From: Pelagibacterium luteolum
GTDB taxonomy: Bacteria; Pseudomonadota; Alphaproteobacteria; Rhizobiales; Devosiaceae
Reading direction: 5' to 3'
DNA length: 64,000 bases
NCBI RefSeq assembly: GCF_900100665.1
Contig: NZ_FNCS01000001.1
Coordinates: 417,119 to 481,118 of the forward strand
In this document: positions 1 through 7,597 of the stretch, one piece after another
Numbering within the stretch: the stretch's first letter is position 1
Layout of the letters: each line of letters begins with the position of its first letter
Notes under the pieces: generated by a model
The model's input: only the letters and a program-made list of their open reading frames with translations
What the model was told of the DNA's origin: nothing
Database searches by the model: none
Made by a program: the position numbers and the translations under genes

Positions 1-418
1 TCCCGACCAAAGATTGATCACGCTCGTGCGCCAGTTTCGGCTGCCGCCGCACTTGAATGGCAACGACCCCATGATGCTCGAAGTGTGCGCCGGCCTGCTC
101 GATGGTGACACGCCAGAGGTTTGCGCCAAAAAGGAAGCAGTTGAAGAAACCGGCATCGCGCCGCGCGACATCGTCTTCGCCTTCGATATCTATGCCAGCC
201 CGGGATCGCTCACCGAAAAGGTTTCGTGCTTTATCGGTTTTTACGGAGAGGCCGACAGGATCGGCGCAGGCGGCGGACTGGACCACGAAGACGAGGATAT
301 CGAGATCGTCACGATCCGCTATGACCAGGCTTTGCCCATGATCGCGTCAGGGGCCATAATCGACGCCAAGACCGTGGCCCTCATCCAGCACGCCGCGCTG
401 TCCGGCCATTTTGGCTGA
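1..418 (+). CDS. nudK: GDP-mannose pyrophosphatase NudK-like Nudix hydrolase, 5'-truncated by the window edge
   Basis: A Nudix hydrolase that by family would cleave GDP-mannose or related nucleoside diphosphate sugars. The reading frame is open from the first full codon (base 2), so the N-terminus lies outside the window; compared with E. coli NudK about 55 residues are missing. The visible part follows NudK closely: a strand with VRQFR, then LNGND, and the Nudix box around EVCAGLLDGD..KEAVEETGI. In the box the first Glu of GX5EX7REUXEEXGU is Thr and the Arg is Lys, while the catalytic EExG core is kept. The C-terminal SPG..TE and GGGLDHEDEDIE segments also match NudK. An alternative is another ADP-sugar Nudix enzyme. 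Confidence 0.85.
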   Translation, partial: PDQRLITLVRQFRLPPHLNGNDPMMLEVCAGLLDGDTPEVCAKKEAVEETGIAPRDIVFAFDIYASPGSLTEKVSCFIGFYGEADRIGAGGGLDHEDEDIEIVTIRYDQALPMIASGAIIDAKTVALIQHAALSGHFG

Positions 419-478
419 ACGGTGCAACGCGGCAGTTCGGTCGGCGTTAAAGCGATACACGCAAGAGAGAACGGCCCT

Positions 479-886
479 ATGCAATTTCACACAGGACGTC
501 TGATCGACCACCTCCACCTCCGTGTCGCCGATTTGGAAAAGAGCCGCGCATTTTATCGCGCCGCCCTCGGCGCGCTCGGGCGCGAAATAACCCATGAGGA
601 CGAGAATCACTTCGCTTCCGATGAACTCTTCGTCGACAAAGCCGATGGCTACGTCTCCCGCGTCCATCTCGCCTTTCAGACGACGGGCCCAGAAATGATC
701 AAGGCATTTTATGAGGCTGCATTGGCGGCCGGGGGGACCGACAATGGTGCACCCGGCGAACGCAACTACCATCCCGGCTACTACGCCTGTTTCGTCCTCG
801 ACCCCGACGGCAACAATATCGAAGCTGTCTGGCACGGCCCCCATGAGCGCAGCGCGCCCTCGGTGGTAATGACCACGCCCGGCTGA
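479..886 (+). CDS. VOC-family (glyoxalase/bleomycin resistance-like) protein
   Basis: A 135-residue single-domain vicinal oxygen chelate protein. It begins with the typical beta strand and helix (IDHLHLRVADLEKSRAFYRAAL) and ends with the DPDGNNIEAVWHGP motif, in which Glu is the usual metal ligand and His near the N-terminus (DHLHL) the other. The ATG at 479 is chosen because it follows an AGAGAG element and starts directly before the VOC fold; an upstream GTG at 422 would add a non-homologous tail. It lies 60 bp after nudK on the same strand. The substrate cannot be deduced from sequence; lyase, dioxygenase and resistance roles all occur in this family. Confidence 0.85.
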   Translation: MQFHTGRLIDHLHLRVADLEKSRAFYRAALGALGREITHEDENHFASDELFVDKADGYVSRVHLAFQTTGPEMIKAFYEAALAAGGTDNGAPGERNYHPGYYACFVLDPDGNNIEAVWHGPHERSAPSVVMTTPG

Positions 887-890
887 ATGA

Positions 891-1100
891 TCAAACGTAG
901 TCGATCAGCTTCTTGTCCGGATCATAGGGCTGATCGGCGACCTCCTTGGTCACCGCCTGCCCGCAGCGCATCTTGCCTGCGCCCGCATCGAACACATAGT
1001 GCGGCTCCCCATAGAGCAGCCAGCCTTCCGAGAGCGCCTTGGTCACCTTGTGACAAAAGGCGGAATCATCCTCACCGGACAAAAACCTGTAGATCACCAT
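891..1100 (-). CDS. DUF1737 small protein
   Basis: A 69-residue protein matching the DUF1737 pattern: N-terminal VIYRFLSGEDDSAFCHKV, then a GW.LYG.P core and a conserved MRCGQAVTKEV segment. No signal peptide or membrane segment is visible. The family has no established function. It is convergent with the VOC gene (4 bp between stop codons) and divergent from carbonic anhydrase, so it probably forms its own transcription unit. Confidence 0.8.
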   Translation of the reverse strand: MVIYRFLSGEDDSAFCHKVTKALSEGWLLYGEPHYVFDAGAGKMRCGQAVTKEVADQPYDPDKKLIDYV

Positions 1101-1144
1101 CTTCCCACCATACGAAATCGATTACGGCAATTGCGGCCGACACA

Positions 1145-1178
1145 TTGATCTTGCGCCCGCCCTAAGCTAATCGCTTAG
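1145..1178 (+). promoter_or_regulatory. Predicted sigma-70 promoter with overlapping palindrome before carbonic anhydrase
   Basis: TTGATC (1145-1150), a 17-nt spacer, and TAATCG (1168-1173) resemble a housekeeping promoter. The inverted repeat CTAAGC-TAATC-GCTTAG (1162-1178) is centred on the -10 element, which is where a repressor operator would sit. The start codon is 30 bp downstream. The palindrome is exact; its role is inferred. Confidence 0.4.
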
Positions 1179-1207
1179 CGGAGAAGTGGACGCAAGGAAA
1201 AGACGGC

Positions 1208-1852
1208 ATGGCGCAAGTATTCCCCTCCTTCCTGCTCGATGGCTATCGCAATTTCATGTCGGGACGCTACGCGACCGAACGCGATCGCTACCGGTCATTG
1301 GCCGAAGAGGGGCAGCGTCCCCGCACCATGGTGATCGCCTGCTGCGACTCCCGTTCGGCACCCGAGACGATCTTCGATTGCGGGCCGGGCGAATTGTTCG
1401 TGATCCGCAACGTCGCCAATCTCGTGCCGCCCAACGGGCTCGATACGACGTTTCATTCCACCGCAGCAGCGCTGGAATTCGGCGTCATTCACCTCAAGGT
1501 CGAGCATATCGTCGTGATGGGTCACGGCCGCTGTGGCGGCATTGCTGGCGCCCTCGCGACCTCTGCAGGCCACGCGCCCGAAGGTGACTTCATCGGAAAA
1601 TGGCTCACAATGGTCAGCGACATGGCCAACCGCGTCCAGGCGCAGAGCGACCTGTCGCTCTCAGAACAGCAAACCGAGCTTGAGCGCATTTCCATCCGCC
1701 AGTCGGTCAATAATCTGTCAGCATTCCCTTTCGTCAAATCCCGTGTCGATGACGGCCAGCTGAGCCTGCATGGCGCATGGTTCGATATCTCTTCAGGCGA
1801 ATTGTGGACGATGAACGGCGACAGCGGCGACTTCCTGCGCCCCGCCGCGTAG
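1208..1852 (+). CDS. can: Beta-class carbonic anhydrase
   Basis: Zinc enzyme interconverting CO2 and bicarbonate in the cytoplasm. The 214-residue protein carries the beta-class signature: CCDSR at residues 45-49 and GHGRCGG around residues 105-111, giving the expected ligands Cys45, Asp47, His106 and Cys109, with the Asp47-Arg49 dyad. The ATG at 1208 is preceded by AAGGAAA at suitable spacing. It is transcribed alone; its TAG stop abuts the stop codon of the convergent DMT transporter with no intergenic space. Length and motifs are normal for the family, so the assignment is firm; the symbol can versus cynT is by analogy. Confidence 0.93.
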   Translation: MAQVFPSFLLDGYRNFMSGRYATERDRYRSLAEEGQRPRTMVIACCDSRSAPETIFDCGPGELFVIRNVANLVPPNGLDTTFHSTAAALEFGVIHLKVEHIVVMGHGRCGGIAGALATSAGHAPEGDFIGKWLTMVSDMANRVQAQSDLSLSEQQTELERISIRQSVNNLSAFPFVKSRVDDGQLSLHGAWFDISSGELWTMNGDSGDFLRPAA

Positions 1853-2737
1853 TTACGCCCCCGGCTGAATCGGGGCCTGTTTGGGCTTGATCCTGATCAC
1901 CGTCAGGATCAAGCCACAAAAAACCAGAACGCCACCGGCGAGATCGACCGGATAAAGCGTTTCGCCAAGTATCAAGACACCCGACGAAATGCCTGCGATC
2001 GGCACGAGCAGCGTGAACGGGGCCACGGTTGCCGCAGAATGGCGCGACAACAGCCCCGACCACATGGCGAACCCGAACAGCGTCGCCGGATAGGCCAGAA
2101 ACGCAATCAGCCCGACGGCATTCCAGCTGGGCGGATCGATAGAGGTGACGATCGCCGGCCCACCCTCGAAGGCAAACGAGAGGACAAAAAGCGGGATCGA
2201 CGCAAACACATTGCCCCAGACCGTAAACGGCACCATGGGGATCGAACCGGCCTTTTTCGACAAGATATTGGCGATCCCCCAGCTCAACGCGGCGAGCATC
2301 AAAATGCCAAGAGGCAAAAGCTCTGCCCCCGCCCCATGGCCCCAGGCGATCACACCGATCCCCGAAAACGCAACCGCTGCCCCAACCATTTGAAGCTTGC
2401 GCGGCACCTCGCCGAAAACGAAAAACGCCAGCCCGATGGTAAACATCGCCTGCACTTGCAGCGCCAGCGACGCGAGAGACGCCGAGAGGCCCATGAACAG
2501 CGCAAGATTGAGCAGCGCATAAAGCGCGCAGCCCATAAAGAGGCCATAGCCCATGACCAGAAGCCAGGGCGCTTGCGGCCTCTTGATGAAAAAGATCACC
2601 GGCACGGCAGCAAAAAAGAACCGCAACGCTGCCGCCAAAAGCGGCGGCATTTCCGCAACGCTCAGTTTGATGATCGTGAAATTGAAGCCCCAGATCGCGA
2701 CCACGACAAGAGCGATAAGCACGTCGCGCAATGGCAT
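1853..2737 (-). CDS. EamA/DMT-family transporter
   Basis: A 294-residue inner-membrane protein with about ten hydrophobic segments in two EamA repeats, the layout of drug/metabolite exporters such as RhaT/YdcZ/EamA. The first repeat starts at LIALVVVAIWGFNFTIIK, a typical family opening with the WG.NF motif. Substrates in this family are amino acids, nucleosides or metabolites; none can be named here. It ends tail-to-tail with carbonic anhydrase and is 79 bp downstream of the asd-yciI unit, from which it is separated by a terminator, so it probably has its own promoter. Confidence 0.88.
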   Translation of the reverse strand: MPLRDVLIALVVVAIWGFNFTIIKLSVAEMPPLLAAALRFFFAAVPVIFFIKRPQAPWLLVMGYGLFMGCALYALLNLALFMGLSASLASLALQVQAMFTIGLAFFVFGEVPRKLQMVGAAVAFSGIGVIAWGHGAGAELLPLGILMLAALSWGIANILSKKAGSIPMVPFTVWGNVFASIPLFVLSFAFEGGPAIVTSIDPPSWNAVGLIAFLAYPATLFGFAMWSGLLSRHSAATVAPFTLLVPIAGISSGVLILGETLYPVDLAGGVLVFCGLILTVIRIKPKQAPIQPGA

Positions 2738-2750
2738 CGAAAGATCTCGC

Positions 2751-2778
2751 GAAACGAAAAAGGCAGGAGCCCTGCCTT
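2751..2778 (-). terminator. Intrinsic terminator of the asd-yciI unit
   Basis: On the minus strand an 8-bp stem AAGGCAGG/CCTGCCTT with a 3-nt loop is followed by TTTCGTTTC. It lies about 40 bp after the yciI-like stop codon. Confidence 0.75.
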
Positions 2779-2816
2779 AACGCATGACCCCTGCCCTGTC
2801 ATCCAGCGCATAAGAT

Positions 2817-3125
2817 TTATCGCGCCCCGATCTCCATGTCCTCAAAGCCCGGCGCAGTACCCCAGGCATAGACATCGGTCGTGGCCCGCAAACCATGGAT
2901 CTGGAACGGATCCTCGGCGATGATCTTTTCGACCTCCGCCTTGGTGTCCGCCTCGAAGATCCACAGCCCACCCTTGGGCGCACCGCCCGGCTCGGGCCGC
3001 ATTGCGCCGGCCAGAACGATCTGGCCCTTGTATTTGCGCAGATAGGCCTGATGCGCCTCGGTATGAGCGGCGCGGATATCGCCCGCGCCCTCGACCTTAT
3101 CGGTGAAAAGAGCCGCCCAGCGCAT
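2817..3125 (-). CDS. YciI-family protein
   Basis: A 102-residue protein of the YciI/DGPF ferredoxin-like fold: starts MRWAALFTDK, has an RK/H-containing HQAYLRKYKGQIVLAGAMRPEPGG segment and a C-terminal strand with WIFEADTKAEVEKIIAEDPF. The ATG at 3125 overlaps the asd stop codon as TAATG, so the two are translationally coupled; a longer upstream reading is a frame inside asd. Family members are small enzymes or stress proteins of mostly unknown function. Pairing with asd suggests co-expression, not a defined pathway role. Confidence 0.85.
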   Translation of the reverse strand: MRWAALFTDKVEGAGDIRAAHTEAHQAYLRKYKGQIVLAGAMRPEPGGAPKGGLWIFEADTKAEVEKIIAEDPFQIHGLRATTDVYAWGTAPGFEDMEIGAR

Positions 3126-4165
3126 TATGCCGCCTTGGGCTGGATCAGCCCGCGTGCGATCAGCGTTTCGGCGATCTGGATGGTGTTGAGCGCCGCGCCC
3201 TTGCGCAGATTGTCCGAAACGACCCACATGGCGAGCCCGTTTTCCACGGTCACGTCTTCACGGATGCGGCTGACATAGGTCGCGTCCTCTCCCTTGGCTT
3301 CGACCGGAGTGATGTAACCACCGTTTTCGCGCTTATCGAGAACCACGATCCCCGGCGCGTCGCGCAACGCATCGCGCGCCTCATCGGGCGAAATCGGACG
3401 CTCGAATTCCATATTGACCGCTTCGGAGTGCCCCACGAACACCGGCACACGCACGGCCGTGCAGGTCACCTTGATCTTGGGATCGAGCATCTTCTTTGTC
3501 TCGGCCAGAACCTTCCACTCTTCCTTGGTGTAGCCATCCTCCATGAACACGTCGATATGGGGGATGACATTGAAGGCGATCTGCTTGGTGAACTTTTGTG
3601 GCGTGGGCTGGTCGTTGACGAAAATGCCCTTCGTCTGGTTCCAGAGCTCGTCCATCGCTTCCTTGCCGCCACCGGACACCGACTGATAGGTCGAAACGAC
3701 GATACGGGTTAGCTTGGCCAGATCATGCAAGGGCTTGAGCGCCACGACCAGCTGCGCCGTCGAGCAATTTGGATTGGCAATGATGTTCTTGCGATCGTTC
3801 CTGGCCATATAGGCATCGAGCACATGCGCGTTCACTTCCGGAACGACCAGCGGCACGTCTTCATGGTAGCGGAACGCCGAGGAGTTATCGATGACCATCG
3901 CGCCGGTCGCACCGATCTTGGGCGCCCATTGCTTGGAGATCTCGCCGCCCGCGCTCATCAAGACGAAATCGGTGCCGGTGAAATCATAGTCGTCGAGATT
4001 CTTGCACTTCAGAATCTTGTCGCCAAAGCTCACCTCGCGCCCGACCGAGCGCGACGATGCAAGCGGCACCAGTTCGGAAACTGGAAAATTGCGCTCAGCG
4101 AGAATATCGAGCATTTCGCGACCGACATTGCCGGTGGCACCGACAACTGCAACCTTGTAACCCAT
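3125..4165 (-). CDS. asd: Aspartate-semialdehyde dehydrogenase
   Basis: NADPH-dependent reduction of beta-aspartyl phosphate to aspartate semialdehyde, the branch to lysine, methionine, threonine and diaminopimelate. The 346-residue protein starts MGYKVAVVGATGNVG, the nucleotide-binding loop at residues 9-15, and carries the catalytic cysteine Cys134 in NPNCSTAQLV. The start at 4165 is chosen because the fold begins there; an in-frame codon at 4216 would add a non-homologous 17-residue tail. It is first in a two-gene unit with the yciI-like gene. Length and motifs are normal. Confidence 0.96.
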   Translation of the reverse strand: MGYKVAVVGATGNVGREMLDILAERNFPVSELVPLASSRSVGREVSFGDKILKCKNLDDYDFTGTDFVLMSAGGEISKQWAPKIGATGAMVIDNSSAFRYHEDVPLVVPEVNAHVLDAYMARNDRKNIIANPNCSTAQLVVALKPLHDLAKLTRIVVSTYQSVSGGGKEAMDELWNQTKGIFVNDQPTPQKFTKQIAFNVIPHIDVFMEDGYTKEEWKVLAETKKMLDPKIKVTCTAVRVPVFVGHSEAVNMEFERPISPDEARDALRDAPGIVVLDKRENGGYITPVEAKGEDATYVSRIREDVTVENGLAMWVVSDNLRKGAALNTIQIAETLIARGLIQPKAA

Positions 4166-4434
4166 AGTGATATTTGTCCTTTCACCCCACCTCCCGCGCC
4201 GCGGGCTGGTGCCCACTCGGCCTTAAGTGCTCTGCCGCCCTCCCCGCCGGGAGGATTGGCCCGGGGAGTGCGTCAAGCGGTTTTGGTGGTGGTTTTACCT
4301 GCGAACGACTTTGCGCCGGCAGGAGTGCCGGGCAATCTGTGCATCGATGTCATGGTCAACAATCTGGCCACGCAAAATGCTCCGCCGTTCGGGAGCAGTG
4401 TCATACGCGGTTCCGCCACATTTGCCAAGGGTAG

Positions 4435-4461
4435 CAAAAAAGGCCCGCCACGAATGGCGGG
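4435..4461 (-). terminator. Second (distal) intrinsic terminator downstream of the FAS1 gene
   Basis: Minus-strand stem CCCGCCA/TGGCGGG (4444-4461) closed by a stable TTCG tetraloop and followed by CCTTTTTTGC. It lies about 70 bp beyond the first terminator. Confidence 0.75.
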
Positions 4462-4474
4462 GCGTGGAGCGTTG

Positions 4475-4515
4475 CCAGCAAAAGTGGAAACCACCTTTGC
4501 GGTTCGGCAGAGTGA
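4475..4515 (+). repeat. Type C intergenic repeat, copy 1
   Basis: CCAGCAAAAGTGG-AAA-CCACCTTTGCGGTTCGG; near-identical to 54721-54760 in the same orientation. Internal palindrome AAAGTGG/CCACCTTT. Resembles the short dyad elements common between genes in Hyphomicrobiales (from memory). Confidence 0.55.
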
Positions 4516-4521
4516 CCAGAC

Positions 4522-4559
4522 AAAAATCAGACTCCTTCGTCGCGCGGCGAAGGAGTCTG
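4522..4559 (-). terminator. Strong intrinsic terminator of the FAS1 gene
   Basis: A perfect 12-bp stem CAGACTCCTTCG/CGAAGGAGTCTG (4528-4539 and 4548-4559) with an 8-nt loop, followed on the minus strand by ATTTTTG. It begins about 30 bp after the FAS1 stop codon. Confidence 0.9.
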
Positions 4560-4590
4560 GCGCCAAGGGAGAGACGCTTTTGTATTCAGA

Positions 4591-5160
4591 TCAGTTAGGG
4601 ACGAGCACGCTATCGACTACGTGGATCACACCGTTCGACTGGTTGACGTCCGGGATGGTGATACGCGACGCGTTGCGGTTTTCGTCGACGGCGACCAGCG
4701 AACCACCCAGCATCTGGAAGCCGAGCGTATCGCCCGAAACAGTCGTCAGACCGACCGCCCCGCCATTGTCCTCGACCAGCGCCATGAGATCGGCAGCGGA
4801 ATAATTGCCCGGGATCACGTGAGCCGTCAGAACCTTCTGCAGCATTTCGAGATTTTCAGGCTCGAGCAGAGTGTCGACAGTGCCTGCGGGCAAAGCGGCA
4901 AATGCCGAATTGGTCGGCGCAAAGACAGTGAACGGCCCTGCGGTTTGCAGAGTATCGACAAGTCCGGCCGCCTTGACGGCAGCAACAAGCGTCGTGTGGT
5001 CAGCCGAGTTCACCGCATTTTCGATGATGTTCATCTGCGGCGACATCGGGGCACCGCCCACCATCGGATTTTCCATAGTGTCCTGGGCAAGTCCTGCCCC
5101 GGCAACGCCAAAGCTCAGGGCAACGCCAGCCAGTGCGAGAGAAGCAAATTTGGTGATCAT
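4591..5160 (-). CDS. Secreted fasciclin (FAS1) domain protein
   Basis: A 189-residue exported protein: an N-terminal signal peptide (MITKFASLALAGVALSFG, probable cleavage after AGLAQ) followed by one FAS1 domain. The domain shows the usual opening NIIENAVNSADHTTLVAAVK, the FTVFAPTNSAFAAL box, a TAHVIPG motif and the closing NGVIHVVDSVLVP. FAS1 proteins act in adhesion or at the cell surface; the precise role here is unknown. The ATG at 5160 is preferred to that at 5178 because an AAGGGGGG ribosome site lies between them at proper spacing. It is followed by two terminators, suggesting a strongly expressed monocistronic gene. Confidence 0.9.
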   Translation of the reverse strand: MITKFASLALAGVALSFGVAGAGLAQDTMENPMVGGAPMSPQMNIIENAVNSADHTTLVAAVKAAGLVDTLQTAGPFTVFAPTNSAFAALPAGTVDTLLEPENLEMLQKVLTAHVIPGNYSAADLMALVEDNGGAVGLTTVSGDTLGFQMLGGSLVAVDENRNASRITIPDVNQSNGVIHVVDSVLVPN

Positions 5161-5191
5161 TTCAGAACCCCCCTTCATGGGTGAAGATTAC

Positions 5192-5213
5192 GCACGATCC
5201 CATCCGGTCGTGC
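5192..5213. promoter_or_regulatory. Inverted repeat upstream of the FAS1 gene
   Basis: GCACGA-N10-TCGTGC, 31 bp upstream of the FAS1 start codon and downstream of the PagL-like gene. There is no T-run, so it is more likely an operator or leader hairpin than a terminator. Confidence 0.3.
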
Positions 5214-5272
5214 TTACGGGGGTATCTACGGCAAGTCGCTTCAGGAAGTTTCAGATTGAGGCGAAAAGCCGA

Positions 5273-5848
5273 TCAGAACTTGACCCCGACCATCACGCCG
5301 AGGTTGGAAAGGCCCTGATTGGGTGGGCAAAGCTCGAGATTTGAGATGTGTTCGTAACGCAGCGTCACCGTCACATTCTCATTTACATGCGCTCCGATAC
5401 CTGCCGCGTCGTAGAAATTGAGCGAGCACCCGAAATTGCGCGCCGGCGACGTCGCCCCCTGCAGCGCCCCGTCGGTCAGCGCTGCACCGAACCCCAGTTC
5501 GAGATAGAGCGGGGTGTCGAACACCGGGATCTGCCAGTTGAGATTGGCGTGGATCAAATTCTCACGCCCATTGAGATTGAGCGTCGTGCCGATCTCAGGC
5601 CGTGGCGAGCCGATCCAGCGAAACGCCTCGATGTCCGGCGATGCGAACAGCGCGGAAAACTTTACGTTTTCGAGCCGCGAGAAATCCCAGTTGTCCCCCG
5701 TCGGCAAGAACCCGCTATAGGCGCTGTGGTAGAAAACCCCGGCTCGAAACTCTTCGATACCGAAATCCTGTGCCGAAGCTGGCGTAGCCAGAATGGCGAC
5801 CGCCATAGCCGACACTATCACAGGTTTAGTCCAGAACCGGCCCGACAT
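5273..5848 (-). CDS. PagL-like lipid A 3-O-deacylase / acyloxyacyl hydrolase
   Basis: A 191-residue predicted outer-membrane beta-barrel with a signal peptide ending ATPASA-QDF. The C-terminal half matches PagL-type lipid A deacylases: alternating strands, the active-site motif RYEHISNLEL (His and Ser of HxSN) and a final aromatic Phe typical of outer-membrane barrels (GVMVGVKF). The family removes the 3-O-linked acyl chain of lipid A. The ATG at 5848 is chosen over a TTG six bases upstream because AAGGTAG is correctly spaced. The upstream third is less conserved. Substrate specificity is inferred from the family. Confidence 0.75.
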   Translation of the reverse strand: MSGRFWTKPVIVSAMAVAILATPASAQDFGIEEFRAGVFYHSAYSGFLPTGDNWDFSRLENVKFSALFASPDIEAFRWIGSPRPEIGTTLNLNGRENLIHANLNWQIPVFDTPLYLELGFGAALTDGALQGATSPARNFGCSLNFYDAAGIGAHVNENVTVTLRYEHISNLELCPPNQGLSNLGVMVGVKF

Positions 5849-5941
5849 ACGCAAAGCTACCTTAGATCGTTCTCACACTCGAGACCCCATTGCGCGCGTC
5901 GCAGTCGCGGTGCGGGTCCTGACCAACGGAGATTTACCATC

Positions 5942-6430
5942 ATGTCGATTGCTTCGCTACAAGACTTGTTCGTCCATACCCTCAAGGACGTCTATTTCGC
6001 TGAAAACCTCTTGGTCAAAAAGCTTCCGGTGATGGCCAAGGAGGCTGGTGCTGCGCCCCTCAAGAAGGCATTCGAAGCGCATCTCGAAGAAACCAAGACC
6101 CACGTCCGCCGCCTCGATGAGATCTTCAAGATCCTCGGGGAAAAGCCAGAGGCCGAAGAATGCCCCGCTATCGAAGGCATCATCGAGGAAGCCGAAGAAC
6201 TGTTGGGCGAAATCACCAACGCCAAAACCAAGGACGCAGCCTTGATCGCGTCGGCACAGGCCGTCGAGCATTATGAAATCACCCGCTACGGCACGCTCGT
6301 CTCCTGGGCCAAGGAACTCGGCCACGAGCAGGTTCTCGGCCATCTGCGCGAGACCCTCGCGGAAGAAAAGGACGCCGACAACAAGCTGCTGCGTCTTGGC
6401 GAAGACCAGCTCAACGCCAAAGCCGCCTAA
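5942..6430 (+). CDS. DUF892 (YciE/YciF-type) ferritin-like protein
   Basis: A 162-residue, all-helical protein starting MSIASLQDLFVHTLKDVYFAENLLVKKLP, the classic YciE/YciF opening. Conserved acidic and His residues (ETKTHVRRLDEIF, HYEITRYGTL, EEKDADNKLL) fit a four-helix ferritin-like bundle with a di-metal site. Relatives are induced by general stress. The start follows GGAGAT; longer upstream frames overlap the divergent PagL-like gene. It is followed by a hairpin at 6459. Confidence 0.88.
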   Translation: MSIASLQDLFVHTLKDVYFAENLLVKKLPVMAKEAGAAPLKKAFEAHLEETKTHVRRLDEIFKILGEKPEAEECPAIEGIIEEAEELLGEITNAKTKDAALIASAQAVEHYEITRYGTLVSWAKELGHEQVLGHLRETLAEEKDADNKLLRLGEDQLNAKAA

Positions 6431-6458
6431 TTATTTTTAATAATCGGCATTTAACGAT

Positions 6459-6488
6459 GAAGGCGCGCTTGAACATCGGCGCGCCTTC
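6459..6488 (+). terminator. Stem-loop after the DUF892 gene
   Basis: 10-bp stem GAAGGCGCGC/GCGCGCCTTC with a 10-nt loop, followed by TCCCATTTT rather than a clean T-run. Probable terminator; it ends 12 bp before the next start codon. Confidence 0.55.
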
Positions 6489-6500
6489 TCCCATTTTGGG

Positions 6501-7499
6501 ATGATGACACGTCCCCCCTTATCCATTCAGGACCTTGCGCCGATCTCGCAGGGCTATTCCACCACTCAAGCGCTCGCCAAAACCCTCGATCTTGCCCGCC
6601 TGGGCGACGATATGGGCTTTGCGCGTCTCTGGTACGCCGAGCATCACGGCATGGCCTCCATCGCCTCCTCCGCCCCGGAAATCCTCATCGCCAACACCGT
6701 CGCCCATACAAGCCGCATCAATGTCGGCGCCGGCGGGGTGATGCTGCCAAACCACGTGCCACTGCGGGTGGTCGAAACCTACCGCACGCTCAACGGTCTC
6801 TATCCCGGACGCATCGATCTGGGCATCGGACGCGCCGGTGGGTCGGACGGACTAACGCTGCGCGCCTTGCGCTCCACCAATGGCGAAGATTTCCCACACG
6901 AACTTGCCGAGCTATTGGCCTTCGAAAACGATGGCTTCCCTGCCGACCATCCCCTCGCGCGGGTCAAGGTGGTACCCAGCGAAATCGTCCTGCCCCCAAT
7001 CTGGCTGCTGGGATCGTCAGGTGCCTCGGCCCAGATGGCCGGGCAATATGGGATCGGTTACGCCTTCGCCTCCCACTTTTCGCCCACCCCCGCCGGACCG
7101 GCCTTCGACGCCTATCGTCGGAGCTTTAGACCTTCGGGCCACTTCCCCGACCCGCACGCCATTCTCTGCGTCGCGGTTATCTGCGCGCCGACCGACGAGG
7201 AAGCCAAACATCTCTCGAAATCGATGGAATTGACCTGGCTCCGCCTGCGCTCCAACGATCCGCAAAAGATCGCTCCCCCGGAAGACGCGGACGCATATCC
7301 CTGGACGCCGCAAGAGCGCGCTTTCGTTGAAAGCCAGTCCAACCTCTGGATCGTCGGCAGCCCGGAAACCGTGGTTGCACAGATCGACGAAAAGGTGCGC
7401 GAAACAGGCGCCGACGAGGTCATGGTCTCGACCACCATGCACGACTACGACAAACGCCTCGAAAGCTACCGCCTGCTCAAGTCGGCATGGGACCAATAG
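6501..7499 (+). CDS. LLM-class (luciferase-like) flavin-dependent oxidoreductase
   Basis: A 332-residue TIM-barrel enzyme of the luciferase-like monooxygenase group, MsnO8-like subgroup. Family features: the opening LSIQDLAPISQG, ARLWYAEHHGMASIASSAPEI, GAGGVMLPNHVPLRVVE and YPGRIDLGIGRAGGSD. These bind reduced flavin (usually FMN or F420; FMN is likely in this group). The substrate is unknown. Either of two adjacent ATG codons (6501, 6504) could start the protein. It follows the DUF892 gene after the hairpin and is followed by a type A repeat. Confidence 0.88.
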   Translation: MMTRPPLSIQDLAPISQGYSTTQALAKTLDLARLGDDMGFARLWYAEHHGMASIASSAPEILIANTVAHTSRINVGAGGVMLPNHVPLRVVETYRTLNGLYPGRIDLGIGRAGGSDGLTLRALRSTNGEDFPHELAELLAFENDGFPADHPLARVKVVPSEIVLPPIWLLGSSGASAQMAGQYGIGYAFASHFSPTPAGPAFDAYRRSFRPSGHFPDPHAILCVAVICAPTDEEAKHLSKSMELTWLRLRSNDPQKIAPPEDADAYPWTPQERAFVESQSNLWIVGSPETVVAQIDEKVRETGADEVMVSTTMHDYDKRLESYRLLKSAWDQ

Positions 7500-7534
7500 G
7501 TCGAACCATGACCAGGCACAGCGGCGCCACACCT

Positions 7535-7572
7535 GTCATCCCGGGATTTACTCCCGGGATCCAGCGCAGCGG
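7535..7572 (+). repeat. Type A intergenic palindrome, copy 1
   Basis: GTCATCCCGGGA-N5-TCCCGGGAT followed by CCAGCGCAGCG. Nearly identical to 36166-36205. It lies between convergent genes (LLM oxidoreductase and leuB). Confidence 0.75.
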
Positions 7573-7597
7573 CTATCCACGCTCTGCAGGTTAGGGC

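Larger units (their letters stand above)
4166..4590. other. Intergenic region between FAS1 gene and asd
   Basis: 425 bp without a credible gene. It holds two minus-strand intrinsic terminators (annotated separately), a type C palindromic repeat between them, and presumably the asd promoter between about 4170 and 4430, which I could not pin down. Confidence 0.6.

Noticed and set aside
38-60. Upstream TTG at 14 as a true nudK start
   Set aside because: The frame is open to the window edge and the protein lacks the N-terminal part of NudK, so the gene is truncated by the window rather than starting at 14.
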